Source: Aralia elata
Lineage: Eukaryota > Streptophyta > Magnoliopsida > Apiales > Araliaceae
DNA length: 64,000 nucleotides
Reading direction: 5' to 3'
NCBI GenBank assembly: GCA_034770075.1
Contig: CM068382.1
Location: forward strand, 11,178,685 to 11,242,684
Part shown: in pieces, positions 60,956 to 64,000 of the stretch
Numbering within the stretch: the first letter of the stretch is position 1
How the letters are laid out: each line of letters opens with the position of its first letter
Position numbers and translations under genes: made by a program
The notes under the pieces: model-generated
What the model saw: only the letters and a program-made list of their open reading frames with translations
What the model was told of the DNA's origin: nothing
Database searches by the model: none

Positions 60956-62473
60956 TGATGAGTAAATTTTATATCTACTAATTTGGTATTCTTAGCTTAA
61001 TTATTTAGCTTATTCTTAAGTTTTTAGTATTAATTGAGTACATTTAGTAATTTTATGTCAATAATTAATTTCAGCCTATTTTAGTGTAAATAATGGAATT
61101 ATTGCAAGTTTAGCCTTAATTCAAGCTACAGGTAATAAGGAAGCGTTTAACAAAAGTCAAGCGAATGGAAAAGAGCAAGTAACAAGATATCACATGGTCA
61201 AAAATAGGTGCATAAAGAAAAACAGGAAAACGACCAGGGACATATGAGCCGTGACATTCAATATCATGGGCCGCGGCTCTGGGCTTAACAAAGGCATGAG
61301 CCGCGACATTCATATGCATGAGCCGCGGCATTCAACTCCAACTTAGCGCGTGTGTGAGGCTCACGCGCCCGACAGATTTAAAGCTTAATTTCAAGTATTT
61401 TATTCCTGAATTAGTTGGGAGCGTGACAATTGAAGTTGGAAGATTTTCAAACTCTTGAGGCTGAAGATTTTTATTTATTTACACTTATCTATTAGATGGG
61501 TTGAAACTTATCAAATAGAGAGGAGTAGTTTATTATTGTTATTCATTCATTTATTTTAGTGCATAGAGAGAGGGATAGAGAGATATTATTATTCAGTACG
61601 TAGAAAATAAGGGTTTTCATCAGAGACATTACAGAGATAAGGAAGGAGCTAAAGAGTGAAGATAGAATCCATCAGGGTTTATTTCTTCCTTCTCTAAATT
61701 CTTATCTTTTGTATTTATGATGGCTTTTGATAAATCAATGATGTATTTTGCCTTTATTATGAACTAATTCCCTAGTTAGGGATTTAATGGAACATGATGA
61801 TGATTTAATTTAATATTTATTCTTTCTTCTATTTAAGTTGATTATGATTGGATTGTTTATTATATATTGAACTTACTATTATAATTGCCTGATCAACAAT
61901 TATTAGATAAATTTAGATAAAATTGGATATTGGATTCCAAATGCAGATCTGGGTATAATAACTTGTGATTAGTGTTTATCTTGAGATTAAATGCTGTTTT
62001 GTAGTCGGGATAGGAATATACTCGGATACCGCAAGTAATGTTTGGAAAATGAATTTTAATGAATTTATTATTATTGTTTCACATAGGAATATAGTGGAAG
62101 TGATGATAATAAATATGTTGTATGATTAATTCAAGAGATTATTATACAAAATGTTGGTGATTTTCTGTTGATAATCCATAATGATCAATTTAATAGAGGA
62201 AGATTAGTATTGATTAACTGATTCATCGGGGGAAGTTGATTCCTTAACCTTTCTATTTATTGAATTAATATTCTACTAGTTACTTAATTTGGTTACTTAA
62301 TTTGATTTATTATTTCATTAATCCAGATTAAATTAAACTGATGCTCAATTAGTAGTTAGATTATTTAGGTTATTAATTGCTCCTTGTGGGATCAACAACT
62401 CTACTTTCACTTTATTACTCGATTAACTGTGTATACTTACACGTAATTTTACTAGTATAGAAATAGTTCAACA
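60956..62473 (+). repeat. 5' LTR of Athila-like element A7
   Basis: Starts TGATGAGTAAATTTTATATC and ends TAGTTCAACA. It has the GGATAGGAATATACTCGGAT motif near 62009 and TTGTGGGATCAACAACTC near 62384. The GC-rich island at 61245-61370 holds four ATGAGCCGCGACATTCA-type repeats and GCGCGTGTGTGAGGCTCACG. The right LTR lies outside the window. Confidence 0.88.
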
Positions 62474-62479
62474 AGTTTT

Positions 62480-62497
62480 TGGCACTGTTGCCGGGGA
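62480..62497 (+). other. Primer-binding site of A7 (tRNA-Asp type)
   Basis: TGGCACTGTTGCCGGGGA, two changes from the Athila consensus, six bases after the LTR. Confidence 0.85.
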
Positions 62498-62607
62498 TCA
62501 ATTGAATAGCTTAAGTTTTCTATTACCAATTTCATCAGTAGGTTTAATTTAGAAGTTACTTCTTGTTTAAGAATTTCGTTCCTTTTCACAGGTAGCTTTA
62601 ATTATGT

Positions 62608-63682
62608 ATGGAAACACGTTCGAAGGGAAAGGAATTGACACCTTTGGTAGACAATATCGAGAGAAAGCTCCGCAAGTCTAGGAGGAAGTTATTTCAAGAA
62701 GCAGAAATCATAAAGAATCCAGTAATCATGGCTGCTGAACAGCCAGAGGAGCAAAAATCTTTGAAGGACTACGCTATGCCATAGGTGATGGAAATTCATT
62801 CGAGTATAAGGAGACCGACGATAAATGCAAATGCATTTGAGATCAAACCAGGAACTATTCAGATGATACAAAATTCAGTACAGTTTGGAGGTCTATCGAA
62901 AAATGATCCTAATGACCATCTTGTTAGTTTCTTAGATGTTTGTGATACCTTCAAATATCATAGAGTTTCAGATGATGCAGTGAGATTGAGGCCCTTTCCT
63001 TTCACATTATGTGACAAGGAAAATAGTTGGTTGCATTTGCTACCAGCATGATCGATTACGACATGGGATGATCTAGCTCAAAAGTTCTTAGCGAAGTTTT
63101 TCTCACCAGCAAAAATAACAAAGATGATAAATGAAATCACCTCATTTACACAACAGGATTCGGAATCATTGTATGAGGCGTGGGAAAGATTAAAGAAAAT
63201 GTTGAGGAAATGCCCACATCACGGATTTCCTAAATGATTGTAGGTTCAAACTTTCTACAATGGATTGTTTCATATCACTTGCACTAGTATTGATGCAGTT
63301 GTACGAGGAGCGTTAATGGGCAAGAATTTTGATGAGGCGTATGAACTACTAGAAACCATGGTTGCAAAGAACTATCAATGGCCAACAGCTCGATTACATC
63401 AAGCTAAGTCAGGAGGAAAATTTGAGGTTGATGCACTAACTACCTTATCTGCTCAAGTAGCGTCAGTAGCAAAGAAATTTGATGCATGGAATATAAAATC
63501 GGTTCAATAGGTAGTGGCAGTTTGCGAACTCTGTGCAGGTAATTATCAAACAAGCCAGTGTGCCATCAATCCGGAGACAGTGACTTTTATTGGGAATAAG
63601 CAAGGCATGTACTCTAACACGTACAATCCTGGGTGGAGAAATCATCCAAACTTTTCGTGGAGTAATAATCAGAATCAAATAT
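62608..63682 (+). pseudogene. Athila-like gag of A7 (stops only)
   Basis: From METRSKGKELTPLVDNIER (62608) the whole capsid region reads in a single frame without any frameshift: RPTINANAFEIKPGTIQM, SLYEAWERLKKMLRKCPHHG, NYQWPTARLHQ, CELCAGNYQTSQC and NHPNFSWSNNQNQ. It is broken by stops at 62782 (TAG), 63049 (TGA), 63235 (TGA), 63241 (TAG) and 63508 (TAG). Most are transitions at Gln or Trp codons. After NNQNQ the Athila similarity ends and chromovirus gag begins. Confidence 0.88.
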
Positions 63683-64000
63683 TGACTCGAAGGCACGGTT
63701 TAATGAGTTGGCACGGTTTGCAACTCACCAAGTCAACACGGAGGAAAGGAAAGCTCGTAGGTTTGAGCAAGTGTTGAAACCATGGTTATACCGTTCTGTT
63801 GCGGTATTGAAAATCAAGACATTTGCAGAATTGTTGGAGAGGGCAATCATTGCAGAGGGTGGCAGTGAGGCACTGACCAGATACAACCAAGAGAAGAAGA
63901 AGGGACATGAGGGCCCGAAGGTAGGAAGCAGCGGGGGCAGTAACCCCAACAAACGGAAATGGTTCGAGAGTCAGTCCTCTGGGGGAAATAAATCTGGAGG
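63683..64000 (+). pseudogene. Chromovirus-type gag fragment fused to A7
   Basis: From about 63684 the plus strand encodes ARFNELARFATHQVNTEERK, RRFEQVLKPWLYRSV, ERAIIAEGGSEALTRYNQ and the Lys-Gly-Ser-rich tail, matching the chromovirus gag at 22.6-23.1 kb. This part is open to the window edge. It starts in mid-capsid and in a different frame from the Athila gag before it, so it is not expressed as a fusion unless the frame shifts. The zinc knuckles would follow beyond 64000. Confidence 0.88.

Overview
This window is plant nuclear DNA, most probably pericentromeric or other heterochromatin of a eudicot. I find no intact host gene. Nearly every base belongs to nested or broken transposable elements: Ty1/copia and Ty3/gypsy LTR retrotransposons (Athila-like, chromovirus-like and a presumed Tat/Ogre-like family), solo LTRs, one Mutator-like (MULE) transposase fragment and a cluster of foldback elements. 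The plant assignment rests on the Athila tRNA-Asp-type primer sites, the copia tRNA-iMet-type primer sites, and the lineage-typical gag and pol motifs. The species cannot be named from sequence alone.

Layout, left to right. (1) 1-775: an Athila-like integrase fragment (minus strand). (2) 776-20292: copia element C1 (minus strand). A second member of the same family, C2 (6154-19325, target duplication TCTCC), sits in its 5' leader. C2 itself carries a solo LTR of the same family (10299-12102, duplication ATAAC) and an unrelated solo LTR, S1 (16956-19031, duplication ATCCT). (3) 20293-25876: a mosaic of an Athila LTR plus gag start (A2), an inverted chromovirus gag-protease segment, and the 3' end plus LTR of a different Athila family (A3). 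(4) 25877-33618: element G, a long-LTR derivative related to chromoviruses with an internal region of about 2.2 kb that lacks recognisable gag or pol. (5) 33619-35326: truncated Athila LTR A4. (6) 35327-47797: the best-preserved element, Athila-like A5, with both LTRs, primer site, gag, protease, RT/RNase H, integrase, a third ORF in the env-like position and a polypurine tract; its genes are broken by stops and frameshifts. (7) 47798-51587: a copia LTR scrap, a minus-strand Athila gag and LTR (A6), and the MULE fragment that A6 cut. (8) 51845-60590: a tandemly duplicated foldback cluster split by a 4.1-kb solo LTR (G3, duplication ACCGC) and by solo LTR S2 (duplication GTGTA). (9) 60591-64000: a MITE-like fragment, then Athila LTR plus gag A7, fused to chromovirus gag that runs off the window.

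The elements do not form a pathway. They are layers of insertion, LTR-LTR recombination (four solo LTRs with clear target duplications), illegitimate joining and decay. The observations most worth a second look are: six-fold 12-mer arrays in the A5 LTRs that are exactly complementary to a six-fold array after pol; a module of about 90 nt shared by Athila and chromovirus-type LTRs in both orientations; a short leader motif that changed in concert between C1 and C2; a shared lesion in the copia RT catalytic motif; and compound LTRs that carry a second polypurine tract.
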